Assembly (NCBI RefSeq): GCF_024399335.1
Contig: NZ_CP075339.1
Span: forward strand, 2,852,001 to 2,916,000
Length of the DNA: 64,000 bases
From: Leucobacter aridicollis
GTDB lineage: Bacteria > Actinomycetota > Actinomycetes > Actinomycetales > Microbacteriaceae
Direction: 5' to 3'
Below the pieces are notes generated by a model that searched no databases, was not told the DNA's origin, and saw nothing but the letters and a program-made list of their open reading frames with translations. Numbering within the stretch: position 1 is the stretch's first letter; each line of letters opens with the position of its first letter. Of the stretch, positions 43,701-51,546 are shown one piece after another. The position numbers and the translations under genes were made by a program.

Positions 43701-44542
43701 GCCTGCTTCGCTGGCTCGCTCCCGCAGATCGCTTGCAGGATCGGCGTGTCGAGTCGCACCGCGTCGGCGGCCATGCCCTGCGACACGTTGTGGAACGACG
43801 AGACGACGAGCCTGGGTTGCACGAGAAACTCGGGGACGCCCGCAACCATCTGGCGGAGCCTGTCGATCACGGGCTGAGGCTTGAACACGCCCTCGGACTG
43901 CGAGAGTTCAATGAGCGAGCGCGCGTCGATGGTGATCCCGAACTGATCGCGGAGCGCTCGGATCAGCTCCGAGTTCACGACGGGGAAGTTCTTCAGTTTG
44001 AGCTCGAAGTCGCGGCCGTAGCGGCGAATCGCGAGCGGGCGCAGCAACACCGGCGCCGAGAACTCGTCACCCTCGAACGTCCACTTCGCGAGTCCGACCG
44101 CAAGATTCACAGTCTCGAGCCCACGCATTGTGCGCATCTCGACGGCCTTATCGGTTACACGCGCGGCGGCGGCGCGTGCGTGACGCAGCGCGAGGTCGTC
44201 GCGGATCAGCGCCGAGAGCAGGATCTTGTTCCCCGAGATGAACTGGGGCAACCCGCCGGGGTGGGTCGAGCTGAGCTCGATCCGATTCGCTGGGTGGTCG
44301 TCGAAGTGGAGTAGCGGGTTGCGGCCACCGATACCTGCGAGCTCGCGAAGCCAGGCTGCATGTTCCTCGGAGAACGGATCGACAACGCCAAGCGGGCCAC
44401 CGAGGTCCTGGCGGTCAGTGTCGTTGTCGTTCACTCCTGCGAGCGCTGCGTTCGACACCGGCTCCGTCGCCTCAGCGACATCCGGTGCTTCTGCGGCGTT
44501 GCCCTTTGATTCGGGTCGCCTAAGTCGATCCACACTCCACAC
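40775..44542 (-). CDS. Large helicase-like protein (DUF4011/AAA_11-12 type) with C-terminal Vsr-like domain and degenerate Walker A
   Basis: The 1255-aa protein opens with a DUF4011-like segment (ELAGIGGRNPLLHFDD) and has the layout of SF1 helicases. Its Walker A region reads LPGTGGTQTVVNAI, with Gly where the catalytic Lys should be. The Walker B-like DAVLLVDAGATT lacks the second acidic residue. C-terminal helicase elements remain (RSYRAGGEDLTNLVNDRFYDG, AVAMTRARRAMTIV). The last ~95 residues (IPIAASFGDRAIAIDIDLG, LGWHYHRVQSFDLFADP) resemble the Vsr-like REase fold often fused to such proteins. It is probably a DNA-binding or structural protein rather than an active motor. The start is GTG at 44542; a second GTG lies 9 bp downstream. 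Confidence 0.75.
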   Translation of the reverse strand: MWSVDRLRRPESKGNAAEAPDVAEATEPVSNAALAGVNDNDTDRQDLGGPLGVVDPFSEEHAAWLRELAGIGGRNPLLHFDDHPANRIELSSTHPGGLPQFISGNKILLSALIRDDLALRHARAAAARVTDKAVEMRTMRGLETVNLAVGLAKWTFEGDEFSAPVLLRPLAIRRYGRDFELKLKNFPVVNSELIRALRDQFGITIDARSLIELSQSEGVFKPQPVIDRLRQMVAGVPEFLVQPRLVVSSFHNVSQGMAADAVRLDTPILQAICGSEPAKQALADNYRPVNPVSPDHMAPETDRCLYDSDPEQDDVLAQIDAGQSIVVRQLPGTGGTQTVVNAIGNLVRDGKHVLVVTPRRSTIDGITHRLTRAGLPGLAVTPRRLRRNLVESISRNENAASEQMRDVDEALVRLRGVLLDYRDALSKPDERYSVTPLQALRQLTKLSLGDNPPSTTVRLDDQALGQLTIDRSSVADDLTEVARLGQFQYGPEDSPWYGVDFSTTEEARAAYGVAVDLAESQLPRLISMANEVVEQTSMRPFESISELGVYLRLLMGIRDTLDRFTPEVYDRSLAEVIAAHAPRGSDEDMSASNKRRLKKLAQEYVRPGVSITDMYARLVQIQQQRVLWQRYTTVVGTRPEVPLGIADVVVAFQAAYQDLDKLDAVLGTTVEPDRLKNLDLHELAARVSELAKESEVLQNIQERTTIVERLRSARLGPLLDDLSARHVPADEVGAELELAWWQSVLERMLQTNPALLSANTGVIERLEADFRLVDDAHAGANGSLLASKLADSWRVAVLDNKQEALALRGLLRSGYATIAALAQDAPVLFSTLAPVLAMSPYEVSQLPETARFDAVLLVDAGATTLAENIGAIRRADQVVVFGDSTTQSPSSFEIGVHSPDVDQGEDTTGLRSALDELAEVLPTLKLTRSYRAGGEDLTNLVNDRFYDGEINSLPWAGSFLGHSSLTYDFVPAGQGLPDQQTGAVESTEAEVDRVVQMVLQHADERPNESLMVITASEKHAVRVYREVLQAFSKFPQYRDFLLGERAEPFAVLTLEQATAQSRDRVIFSIGYGRTPHGRVLSNFGALGRPGGEHLLAVAMTRARRAMTIVSCFRPEDLDSSRLKHGVVELAELLAFEHPEPEPVSLPAETDPLIREFADRLEGHGITVVLDYRGEIPIAASFGDRAIAIDIDLGTANDGDVSLREALRLRPAVLRRLGWHYHRVQSFDLFADPEGAAARIARVLGVTEGALTGSES

Positions 44543-44607
44543 ACCGCCACCCTAAGGCGTCTGCCTTTGAAAACGCGGCATTATCGCGGTGTTTCTTCGC
44601 TCGCCGA

Positions 44608-44655
44608 TGACTGTGACTTCGCCACGCGCTCACGCGGGGGCCGAAGTCACAGTCA
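44608..44655. terminator. Perfect 14-bp hairpin between two minus-strand genes
   Basis: TGACTGTGACTTCG (44608-44621) pairs with CGAAGTCACAGTCA (44642-44655), with a 20-nt GC-rich loop. It begins 13 bp after the permease stop and probably ends its transcript, although no T-run follows. Confidence 0.55.
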
Positions 44656-44668
44656 ATCAGCGGTCTTG

Positions 44669-46018
44669 CTAGCGGATGATCGCGGTGTCCGTCGCGGTGC
44701 CGCGCGCGCGTGCCACGAGCCGCATGAGGTGGTAGACCACAACCGCGGCGATCGTGCCGAGCGCGATCCCGTTGAACATGACGTCGCCGAGCTGCATGCT
44801 GAAATCGGCGATGCCGACGATGAGTGCGATTGCGGCGGTGAACTGGTTGATGGGCTTCGAGAAGTCAACCTTGTTGTCGATCCAGATCTTCACGCCGATG
44901 AGGCCGATGAGGCCATACAGTGCGACAGTCACGCCGCCAAGCACGCCCGCCGGAACGGAGAAGATCAGTGCGCCGACCTTCGGCGAGAAGCTCAGCAGCA
45001 TCGCGATCACGCCAGCAACCCAGTACGCGGCCGTCGAGTACACGCGGGTCGCAGCCATCACGCCGATGTTCTCGCCGTACGTCGTCGTTGCCGAGCCGCC
45101 GCCAAACCCGGCGAGGATCGTCGAGACGCCGTCGGCGAGCAGCGCGCGCCCGGTCACCGGATCGAGATCGCGGTCGATCATGAGGCCGACGCTCTTCACA
45201 TGGCCGACGTTCTCGGCGATGAGCACGAGCACGACTGGCAGGAACGCTGGCAAGAGACCCCAAAGTGATGGGTCGGCAAACGGGTTGGCCGGAAGGTGGA
45301 ACTCGGGGAGCCCCACCCAGGCAGCAGACTTCACAGCCTCGAAATCGACGATGCCCATGAGCGCTGCCGCGATGTACCCAACAACCATGCCAAGCACGAT
45401 CGAGAGCCTGCCGATAAGCCCCCGAAACAGCACGGTAATGAGCAGGATCGAGCCGATAGTAATAAGTGCTGCAGTCGAGTGCAGGCCCTGGTTCACGTCG
45501 GGGTTCGCCGCGGGGTTACCGAACCAATTGTTCTTGACCGCGGGTGCGAGGTTGAAGCCGATGAGCGCGACGACCGATCCCATGACGACCGGCGGCATGA
45601 GCGCATTCACCCATCCGATGCCGAAGCGCTGCACGATGACGCCAACAAGTGCGACGAGCACGCCCATGGCGATGATCGCGAACGACGCGCGCGCGAGGCC
45701 GGCGACATCGCCGTGGTCGTAACCCGAGGTCGCGACCGCGATCGGTGCGAGGAACGCGAACGAGGATCCGAGGTAGCTCGGCAGACGGTTGCCGGTGATG
45801 AGCAAGAACAGCATCGTGCCAAGGCCCGAGAAGAACAGCGTCGCCGTGGGCGGGAAGCCCGTGATGAGCGGCACGAGGAAAGTGGCGCCGAACATCGCCA
45901 CAACGTGCTGCATGCCAAAGCCGATAGTCCGAGCCCAGCCCAGCCGCTCCTCGGGTAGAACGATCGCGTCTTGGGCAACTGATTTACCATCGCCGTGCAG
46001 CTTCCAGGGCAGCGCCAT
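44669..46018 (-). CDS. Uracil/xanthine permease, NCS2 (UraA) family
   Basis: The 449-aa protein has about 12-14 TM helices and the NCS2 features QHVVAMFGATFLVPLITG, FLPVVLVLIAENVGHVKS (with the conserved Glu) and GGGSATTTYGENIGVMAATRVYS, which contains the family's central TYGEN motif. It is a proton-coupled nucleobase importer; the UraA-like sequence points to uracil. The start at 46018 (MALPWKLHGDGK) has GAAGGAG at a good distance; the frame extends to 46084 without support. It stands alone, between a FAD oxidase gene and the helicase-like gene. Confidence 0.92.
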   Translation of the reverse strand: MALPWKLHGDGKSVAQDAIVLPEERLGWARTIGFGMQHVVAMFGATFLVPLITGFPPTATLFFSGLGTMLFLLITGNRLPSYLGSSFAFLAPIAVATSGYDHGDVAGLARASFAIIAMGVLVALVGVIVQRFGIGWVNALMPPVVMGSVVALIGFNLAPAVKNNWFGNPAANPDVNQGLHSTAALITIGSILLITVLFRGLIGRLSIVLGMVVGYIAAALMGIVDFEAVKSAAWVGLPEFHLPANPFADPSLWGLLPAFLPVVLVLIAENVGHVKSVGLMIDRDLDPVTGRALLADGVSTILAGFGGGSATTTYGENIGVMAATRVYSTAAYWVAGVIAMLLSFSPKVGALIFSVPAGVLGGVTVALYGLIGLIGVKIWIDNKVDFSKPINQFTAAIALIVGIADFSMQLGDVMFNGIALGTIAAVVVYHLMRLVARARGTATDTAIIR

Positions 46019-46131
46019 AGGTGGCTCCTTCGGGGCGATCGGTACGTGCGTGCCGTGCGTCCACCCCTCCAGGCGCTCGACCAAAAGTCAAGCATACAGC
46101 GAACACTCAGGAATGCGCGTTTGCTGTCACA

Positions 46132-47553
46132 CTACGAGTCGAACCCAAGTCCCAACGCGTCGAGGGTCTTCAGCAGCACATTGCGTTTGCCGCCGTTGTG
46201 ATCGGCCCGATCGAGCGACCAGCGCGTGAGGTTGATGCCAATCGATGCGGCAGGCTCTGGCGGAAACGGCAGCGGCACGTTCTGCACCATCTCGAGCTCG
46301 GTGCGCTCGGTGACGCGCCCCTCGAGCCTGTCGACGATAACGTCGGCGGCGAAATGGGTGGCGCCCACTCCGAGCCCGGTGAAGCCAGCCACATACTGGA
46401 CCCGCCCGCCGTGGGCCTGCCCGAAGAAGGCGCAGAATCGTGTCGAGGTGTCGATCACCCCCGCCCAGCGGTGCGTGAATTTCACCCCTGCGAGCTGCGG
46501 GAATGTGGTGAAGAAATGGCTTGCGAGCCTGCGGTGGCTTTCAATCCGATCCTCATACTCGCGTTTGATCCGCCCGCCAGCGTGGTACACGGCATCGTAG
46601 CCGCCCCACAGGATCCGGTTGTCGGCGGTGAGCCGGGAGTAATGGAACTGGTTCGCCATGTCAGCGAGCCCCTCGCGCCCCTCCCACCCGATCGCTGCAA
46701 GCTGCGCGTCGGTGAGGGGCTCCGTCATCAGCACGTAGTCGTAGACGGGCACTGTGTGAAAGCGGTACCGCTTGAGCAAAGACGGGAACACGTTCGTGCA
46801 GAGCGCGACGCGCGAGGCCGAAACGGTGCCGCGCTTCGTCTCGAGCTCGATCGGTTCATCATCGCGACCGCCGAGCCTATCGACTGGCGTACCTTCGTAG
46901 ATCTCGACGCCGATGCTCGTCGCAAACCTCGCGAGCTCATGCGCGAGCTTCGCCGGGTGCAGGTTCGCGTTCTCATTTGGTGAGAACTCACCAGCGAGAA
47001 ACGTCGGGGAGTTGATGCGTGCCCGCACCTCTTGCTCGTTCAGCGCGACAACATGCGGGTCCGGGCTCTCCCCTACCCAGTCAACCTGGTAGGGGTTGTT
47101 CGCGACCGAGAGCTGGCCCGTGCGCTCCCAGTCGACATCGAGCTTGTTCTCGGCAATGAAGCGCTCCATCGCGTCCAGGTTCTCGTAGCCGATGCGTCGA
47201 AGCGTGCCAGTCTCATCCGGCCACCGGGACTCGGCGTTTGGCTCACCATGAGTGATGCTCGCCTCGCAGAAACCGCCGTTGCGGCCCGAGGCTGCCCACC
47301 CCACTCTGACGGCTTCGAGGAGCACGACCCTGCGGTCAGGATGCTCCTGCTTGAGCTTGATCGCAGTCCAGAGGCCCGCATAGCCGCCGCCGACGATCGC
47401 ATCGTCAGCCACGATGTCGCTATCGAGCCGCGGGTAGGTGACCGCGCGATCTGCGACGTCATCGATCCAGAACACTCCCAGTCGCGTCTCTGCAAGCGCT
47501 TCATCTACGATCCGCGCCGCGGGGCGATGTGTCTCAAAAACAGTCTGGTGCAT
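46132..47553 (-). CDS. FAD-dependent DAO-family oxidoreductase (PuuB/OrdL-like)
   Basis: The 473-aa protein has the FAD-binding motif AIVGGGYAGLWTAIKLKQ at ~52 and VVLLEAVRVGWAASGRNGGFC, the signature of the glycine/D-amino-acid oxidase family with gamma-glutamylputrescine oxidase-like members. The substrate-domain element HRWAGVIDTSTRFCAFFG and the C-terminal FTGLGVGATHFAADVIVD, which closes over the flavin, are present. It should oxidise an amine or amino acid in the cytoplasm. No pathway partner lies beside it. It is divergent from the COG2345-type regulator across a 149-bp region with a 9-bp tandem repeat, so control by that regulator is possible. Confidence 0.85.
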   Translation of the reverse strand: MHQTVFETHRPAARIVDEALAETRLGVFWIDDVADRAVTYPRLDSDIVADDAIVGGGYAGLWTAIKLKQEHPDRRVVLLEAVRVGWAASGRNGGFCEASITHGEPNAESRWPDETGTLRRIGYENLDAMERFIAENKLDVDWERTGQLSVANNPYQVDWVGESPDPHVVALNEQEVRARINSPTFLAGEFSPNENANLHPAKLAHELARFATSIGVEIYEGTPVDRLGGRDDEPIELETKRGTVSASRVALCTNVFPSLLKRYRFHTVPVYDYVLMTEPLTDAQLAAIGWEGREGLADMANQFHYSRLTADNRILWGGYDAVYHAGGRIKREYEDRIESHRRLASHFFTTFPQLAGVKFTHRWAGVIDTSTRFCAFFGQAHGGRVQYVAGFTGLGVGATHFAADVIVDRLEGRVTERTELEMVQNVPLPFPPEPAASIGINLTRWSLDRADHNGGKRNVLLKTLDALGLGFDS

Positions 47554-47633
47554 TGTCGTTCTCAGTCCTCGTCGTCGGGGGCGTACGGCGAGTGTATCGC
47601 GGTCGAAACGGGAATGAATAGGGGCCGCTCGGC

Positions 47634-47665
47634 TGCGCAGGATGCGCAGGATGCGCAGGATGCGC
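47634..47665. repeat. 9-bp tandem repeat in a divergent promoter region
   Basis: TGCGCAGGA is repeated three times in tandem (47634-47660), followed by a partial TGCGC, between the oxidase gene and the regulator gene. Copy-number changes could alter promoter spacing. Confidence 0.6.
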
Positions 47666-47702
47666 TCCCCAGTCTCTCGAGTTTCATTGCTATGGTGGGG
47701 CC

Positions 47703-48365
47703 ATGCCTCGCCGGGTCGAAGATTTCCGTGGCCTCACGCGTGTCAGCCGACTACGGATCCTCCACTCCGTCCATCGACAGCCCGGCAGACGGCTCGCTGA
47801 GATTGCCTCCGAGGTGAACCTCCACCTCAACACCACGCGCGAGCACCTCGCGGTGCTTGAGGCCGAGGGCCTCGTGCACAGTTTGCGGCTCGTCACCGGC
47901 GTGCGCGGCCGCCCGCCTGTGGTGTTTCACCCGGTCACTGACGCACACGAAAATGACGCGGCGCACGGGCGCGCTACTGCGGCCGCTGCGCGCGGCAACC
48001 TGCTTCGACGCCTAGAGCCTGAGCTCGACAGAAGTGCTGAGCTCGGCGTGGAAGCGATGGCGCAGCTCGATGCCCTCTACGAACATCTCGAAGACATTGG
48101 CCTCGAGCCGCAGCCCGATGACTCGCAGCTTCGTATCAATGTCGCACCGTGTCGGTATGCGTTCGCGATCACGACGGAGCGCGCGTTGGTGTGCTCCGTC
48201 CACATCCAGCTTTTGAAGCATCAGCTCCAGCAGGTTCCGGGTCCAGTCCGGTTGCGAAGCGTCAAGCCGTTCGTGACGCCAACCCGGTGCGAGATCGCAC
48301 TTGAGGTGAGAGACGGACCCTCCCTCGCAGAGCGTGAAGCCCAGGGCGCGGCGGCAACGTCGTAG
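47703..48365 (+). CDS. Winged-helix regulator, COG2345/SufR-like with three conserved Cys
   Basis: The 220-aa protein has an N-terminal winged helix (~10-75: VSRLRILHSVHRQPGRRLAEIASEVNLHLNTTREHLAVLEAEGLV) and a C-terminal effector domain. C150 (APCRYAF), C164 (LVCSVHIQLL) and C196 (TRCEIAL) fall where COG2345 proteins carry cysteines that in SufR-type members bind an iron-sulfur cluster. It may sense iron, redox state or nitric oxide. It is convergent with the flavohemoglobin gene (30 bp apart) and divergent from the FAD oxidase. The targets are not known; the cluster-binding idea is inference. Confidence 0.75.
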   Translation: MPRRVEDFRGLTRVSRLRILHSVHRQPGRRLAEIASEVNLHLNTTREHLAVLEAEGLVHSLRLVTGVRGRPPVVFHPVTDAHENDAAHGRATAAAARGNLLRRLEPELDRSAELGVEAMAQLDALYEHLEDIGLEPQPDDSQLRINVAPCRYAFAITTERALVCSVHIQLLKHQLQQVPGPVRLRSVKPFVTPTRCEIALEVRDGPSLAEREAQGAAATS

Positions 48366-48394
48366 CCGCCGCTCCCTGCCACTCCGTCGGAGCG

Positions 48395-49609
48395 TCAGGA
48401 GGGGTTCTGCGCCCACATGTCGGGTCCAAACACCTCGTACTGGATGTTCGCAGCGGGAACGCCGCGGTCCATCAGCGTGCGCCGCGCCGACTGCATGAAC
48501 GGGAGCGGCCCGCACATGAAGACGCGCGCGCCTGCCGGTATATCCTCGCCCGTCAAATCCATGTACCCGCTCTTCGCGGGCACGAGCGTCGGTGCCGACT
48601 CGGCTCCTTCCTCGTACCAGTTCTGAGCCTTGGCGTCGCTCAGGGCCAGCACTTGGCGCCGCAGACTCGTGTAGAGCGCATGGGTGTCATGGGAACGGTC
48701 TGCGTGGAACAGCCGCACCTGTCGTTCCGGCTGTCGCCGAGAGACATCCTCGAGGATCGCCGCAACGGGAGTGATCCCGATCCCTGCCGACACGAGCACA
48801 AGCGGCGAGTCTGCAGTGTCGAGCACCACGTCTCCGGCAGGCTGCGACACGTCGAGAAGTGCGCCAGGCACGGCATGCTCGTGGAGCCAGCCTGAGACCC
48901 GCCCGTCAGGGGTTCCGCCCTCGCCGCGCACTCGCTTGATCGTGACACGCAACGAGTCACCGCGCGGCCCCGACGAGATCGTGTACTGGCGTGGCTGCCG
49001 GTCGCCGTCAGGCAGATCAACGGCAATAGCCACGTACTGCCCCGTGCGGTACTCGGGAACATCTCCAGTCACAGGCGCGAGAAGCAGCGAGAACACGTCT
49101 GCGCTCTCGTCGAACCGTTCCACGACTCGGTACTGACGCCAGGGCTCCTCGGGGTCAGTACCGCCGAGGGCGTAGAGCTTCGCCTCCTCCGCGATGAGCG
49201 CGGTCGCGAACAGCCAATACACCTCGTCCCACGCAGCGGCCACCTCCGGTGTCACTGCGTCGCCGAGCACCGTGCCGACCGCCGACAACAGGTGGTGCCC
49301 GACGATCGTGTACTCGCGGGCTTTGATCCCAAGCGAGACATGCTTGTGGGCGATCCGCTGCATGACGGGGGTGAAGTCCGGCGCGTCAGGATCGATCAGC
49401 TGCACCGCAAACGCAACGACCGATGCGGCGAGCGCTTTAGGTTGCTCTCCGATCGCCTGATTTGCGGCGTTGAACACGTTCTTCAGTTCGGGATGCGCCG
49501 CGAACATCGCCGGATAGAACGTGCGGGTGATCTCATCCGCGTGCGCGGCGACGACCGCCGCTGTCGCTGCGACCGTAGCTTCCGAAGTGGGGGACAATTT
49601 CATCGACAC
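48395..49609 (-). CDS. hmp: Flavohemoglobin (nitric oxide dioxygenase)
   Basis: The 404-aa protein has a globin domain (residues 1-140) with the proximal haem histidine in QRIAHKHVSLGI, a FAD domain with RQYTISS, and an NAD domain with VSAGIGITPVAAIL and FMCGPLPFMQ, ending in YEVFGP. It converts NO to nitrate with O2 and NAD(P)H. The length fits Hmp. The GTG at 49609 was chosen because it stands 6 nt after AGGAGG; the ATG at 49603 is 12 nt away. Two palindromes upstream, at 49627 and 49684, could control it. Confidence 0.93.
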   Translation of the reverse strand: MSMKLSPTSEATVAATAAVVAAHADEITRTFYPAMFAAHPELKNVFNAANQAIGEQPKALAASVVAFAVQLIDPDAPDFTPVMQRIAHKHVSLGIKAREYTIVGHHLLSAVGTVLGDAVTPEVAAAWDEVYWLFATALIAEEAKLYALGGTDPEEPWRQYRVVERFDESADVFSLLLAPVTGDVPEYRTGQYVAIAVDLPDGDRQPRQYTISSGPRGDSLRVTIKRVRGEGGTPDGRVSGWLHEHAVPGALLDVSQPAGDVVLDTADSPLVLVSAGIGITPVAAILEDVSRRQPERQVRLFHADRSHDTHALYTSLRRQVLALSDAKAQNWYEEGAESAPTLVPAKSGYMDLTGEDIPAGARVFMCGPLPFMQSARRTLMDRGVPAANIQYEVFGPDMWAQNPS

Positions 49610-49626
49610 TGCTGCCTCCTGGTTAC

Positions 49627-49639
49627 GTGGAATATCCAC
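49627..49639. promoter_or_regulatory. Palindrome in the hmp leader
   Basis: GTGGA-ATA-TCCAC lies 17 bp upstream of the hmp start and could be an operator or part of a 5' structure. Confidence 0.35.
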
Positions 49640-49683
49640 TCACCAGATCCTCCCGCCGTACGCGTTTTCGCGCTCCGGGTTTC

Positions 49684-49701
49684 GCCGTGATTATTCACGG
49701 C
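49684..49701. promoter_or_regulatory. 7-4-7 palindrome between a small membrane gene and hmp
   Basis: GCCGTGA-TTAT-TCACGGC is a perfect inverted repeat 13 bp after the stop of the 70-aa membrane protein and 74 bp before hmp. It may end the upstream transcript or bind a stress regulator of hmp. Confidence 0.4.
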
Positions 49702-49714
49702 TGGGGGCGGCAGC

Positions 49715-49927
49715 TTAGTTTGCGGGAGGCTTCATGATTGCCCCGGTCGCGAGCCCGACAGCGAGGCCCGCTGGCAGCCACAGCCAAAACTGGGTGAAGA
49801 ATCCAAGCACGAGACCCATGACCGCGCCGACAGCGAGGCCGAGGAAGATCTGCTTGCGACGCTGCTCTGGCGTCGGCTCCTCCCCTTTGCCCTTCGGTCG
49901 GTTGCCTGGGCGCGATGACTTACTCAT
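49715..49927 (-). CDS. Small two-TM membrane protein, hypothetical
   Basis: The 70-aa protein has a basic, Pro-rich N-terminus (SKSSRPGNRPKGKGEEPTPE) and two TM helices (IFLGLAVGAVMGLVLGFF and LWLPAGLAVGLATGAIM) joined by a tight turn. The glycine pattern in both helices suggests helix packing. Its ATG overlaps the stop of the EamA-CYTH gene by 4 bp, so they are co-translated. I do not recognise a family. Confidence 0.7.
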   Translation of the reverse strand: MSKSSRPGNRPKGKGEEPTPEQRRKQIFLGLAVGAVMGLVLGFFTQFWLWLPAGLAVGLATGAIMKPPAN

Positions 49928-51504
49928 GCGCCCAGCCTACGCGCGCTCTCGCGGTCAAGTCTGTCCATCTCCTGCAACTGCGCGACAGTCTCGGGCGACG
50001 CGCCGCGAGAGCGGGCGACCTCGACGAGGGCGCCCATTGCCCGCGCGATCTTCGCGGAGCTCAGTGAGGGGGTTGCGCCGGCTGCCTCGAGCACCTGTCC
50101 GGTAGCGTCAAGCCAACGCTCGTCCGCGCCGGGCAGCAATTCGGCCTCCCACTCGCGCCAGGCACGCTTGACTGGCTCGGCGCCTCGGAGTTCTGTCGCC
50201 AGCACTCTGTCGTCGGCGAGCTCAACGACCTCCACACCCGCTCCGTCAGTGAGTCGCAGCGTGCGTCGTTCGGTCCGCAGCTCCGCAATCGGTCGCACTT
50301 GCTCGGCGACGTCGCCGATTCGCTCGACGAGCTCGGCTTTGAGCCCCGCCGGAAGTGTCTCGGCGAGCGGCCAGTGCAGCTCCCGCGTCCCACCCGACGT
50401 CTTCGCTTTCAGGTGCCACCCTTCGTCGCTGCCGCCCTCACGCACGCGCATCGCCAGTCCTTTGGAGGCGAGCGCCCCGTCATCGGTGTCGAAGTAGCGT
50501 GCGTGCATCTCATGTACTTCGGCAGTTCCGACCCCGAGACCCGCAGCAGCGAACGCTGTCTCCCCCGGCACCTCCGTCGCCGCGGGTACCTCGTACTTGC
50601 GCTCGATCTCAAGGGACTCGGTTGCGGCAACCGCCGCAACCTCTTCGTCCGTCGCCCGGCGCTGGCCAGCAGACCAGACGATGCCGGCGCCGGCCAACAC
50701 GATCAGCAGGATTCCCACGAGAGCCGTCGGCGTGAGCACGTCGCCGAGGAACAGCACTCCGACGAGCGTGCCCATTACCGGGTCGAACGCGAAGAACACG
50801 CCGAGGATTCGCGCAGAGGTCAGACGTCCAGCAATGGTGTCGACCGAGAACGCGAGCGCGGTCCCAACGAGCGCCGACAGCGCGAGCAGGCCCCACTGCG
50901 CAGGCTGAACCTGCGCGACAATCGGCATCGAGAACGGCAGGGTCAGGATCGCAGCGACCAAGATCGATAGCGCGACCGACTGGAGGCCGCCGTCCGACTT
51001 TCCGATGCGCGGCGCGAGCATCGTGTACCCGGCGAAGCTCACGCCCGCGAGCGCGCCCCATAAGAGGCCCACAGTGTCGAATGGGCCACCGAACCCGGCG
51101 AGCAGCACGACGCCGGCGAACGCAGCGATGGCGAGCAGCCCCTCGCGAAGCCGCCGGGATGCAAGAAACGCGACCATGCACGGCCCGAGGAAGTCAAGCG
51201 TCGTCGCGACGCCGAGCGGGATGCGCTCGATCGCCTGGTAGAGGAACATGTTCATCGCCGCCATCGCGACGCCATACAGCACGATGCCGAGCCATTCCTC
51301 GCGCGTGCGACCCCGCAAGCTCGGCCTAAAGATTGCCAGCATGATGGCTGCAGCAAGCAGCATCCGCAGCCCGCTCGTACCGGCGGCCCCGAGGTCGGTA
51401 AACAGGGACAGCGAGATGGCGGCGCCGATCTGCATACCGATCGACCCCGCGAGCACGAGGAACATGGCACGAATCGTCGCTGACCTGTTGGGCTGTGTGT
51501 GCAT
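49924..51504 (-). CDS. EamA-family (RhtA-like) transporter fused to a C-terminal CYTH domain
   Basis: The 526-aa protein is a fusion. Residues ~10-285 form a ten-TM EamA/DMT exporter (LAGSIGMQIGAAISLSLF, IPLGVATTLDFLGPCMVAFLASR, FAFDPVMGTLVGVLFLGDVLTP) like threonine/homoserine exporter RhtA. After a ~15-residue linker, residues ~298-500 are a CYTH domain: the hallmark EIERKY, then ARYFDTDDGALASKGLAMRVREGGSDEGWHLKAK, and Arg/Glu/Lys positions lining a triphosphate tunnel. CYTH enzymes hydrolyse triphosphates or bind polyphosphate. The two are joined in one frame with no stop between them. The start has GGGAGG and a TAGGCT box 7 nt upstream. The CYTH domain would lie in the cytoplasm. Confidence 0.85.
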   Translation of the reverse strand: MHTQPNRSATIRAMFLVLAGSIGMQIGAAISLSLFTDLGAAGTSGLRMLLAAAIMLAIFRPSLRGRTREEWLGIVLYGVAMAAMNMFLYQAIERIPLGVATTLDFLGPCMVAFLASRRLREGLLAIAAFAGVVLLAGFGGPFDTVGLLWGALAGVSFAGYTMLAPRIGKSDGGLQSVALSILVAAILTLPFSMPIVAQVQPAQWGLLALSALVGTALAFSVDTIAGRLTSARILGVFFAFDPVMGTLVGVLFLGDVLTPTALVGILLIVLAGAGIVWSAGQRRATDEEVAAVAATESLEIERKYEVPAATEVPGETAFAAAGLGVGTAEVHEMHARYFDTDDGALASKGLAMRVREGGSDEGWHLKAKTSGGTRELHWPLAETLPAGLKAELVERIGDVAEQVRPIAELRTERRTLRLTDGAGVEVVELADDRVLATELRGAEPVKRAWREWEAELLPGADERWLDATGQVLEAAGATPSLSSAKIARAMGALVEVARSRGASPETVAQLQEMDRLDRESARRLGA

Positions 51505-51511
51505 CCTCCCA

Positions 51512-51517
51512 AGCCTA
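51512..51517 (-). promoter_or_regulatory. Putative -10 element for the EamA-CYTH gene
   Basis: TAGGCT on the minus strand ends 7 nt before the ATG at 51504; the interval also holds GGGAGG. Confidence 0.4.
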
Positions 51518-51533
51518 AACCCAGCAAGGTGCC

Positions 51534-51539
51534 TACACT
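51534..51539 (+). promoter_or_regulatory. Putative -10 element, leaderless transcript
   Basis: TACACT ends 7 nt before the GTG at 51547 and no Shine-Dalgarno is present. Confidence 0.4.
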
Positions 51540-51546
51540 TAGCTTC

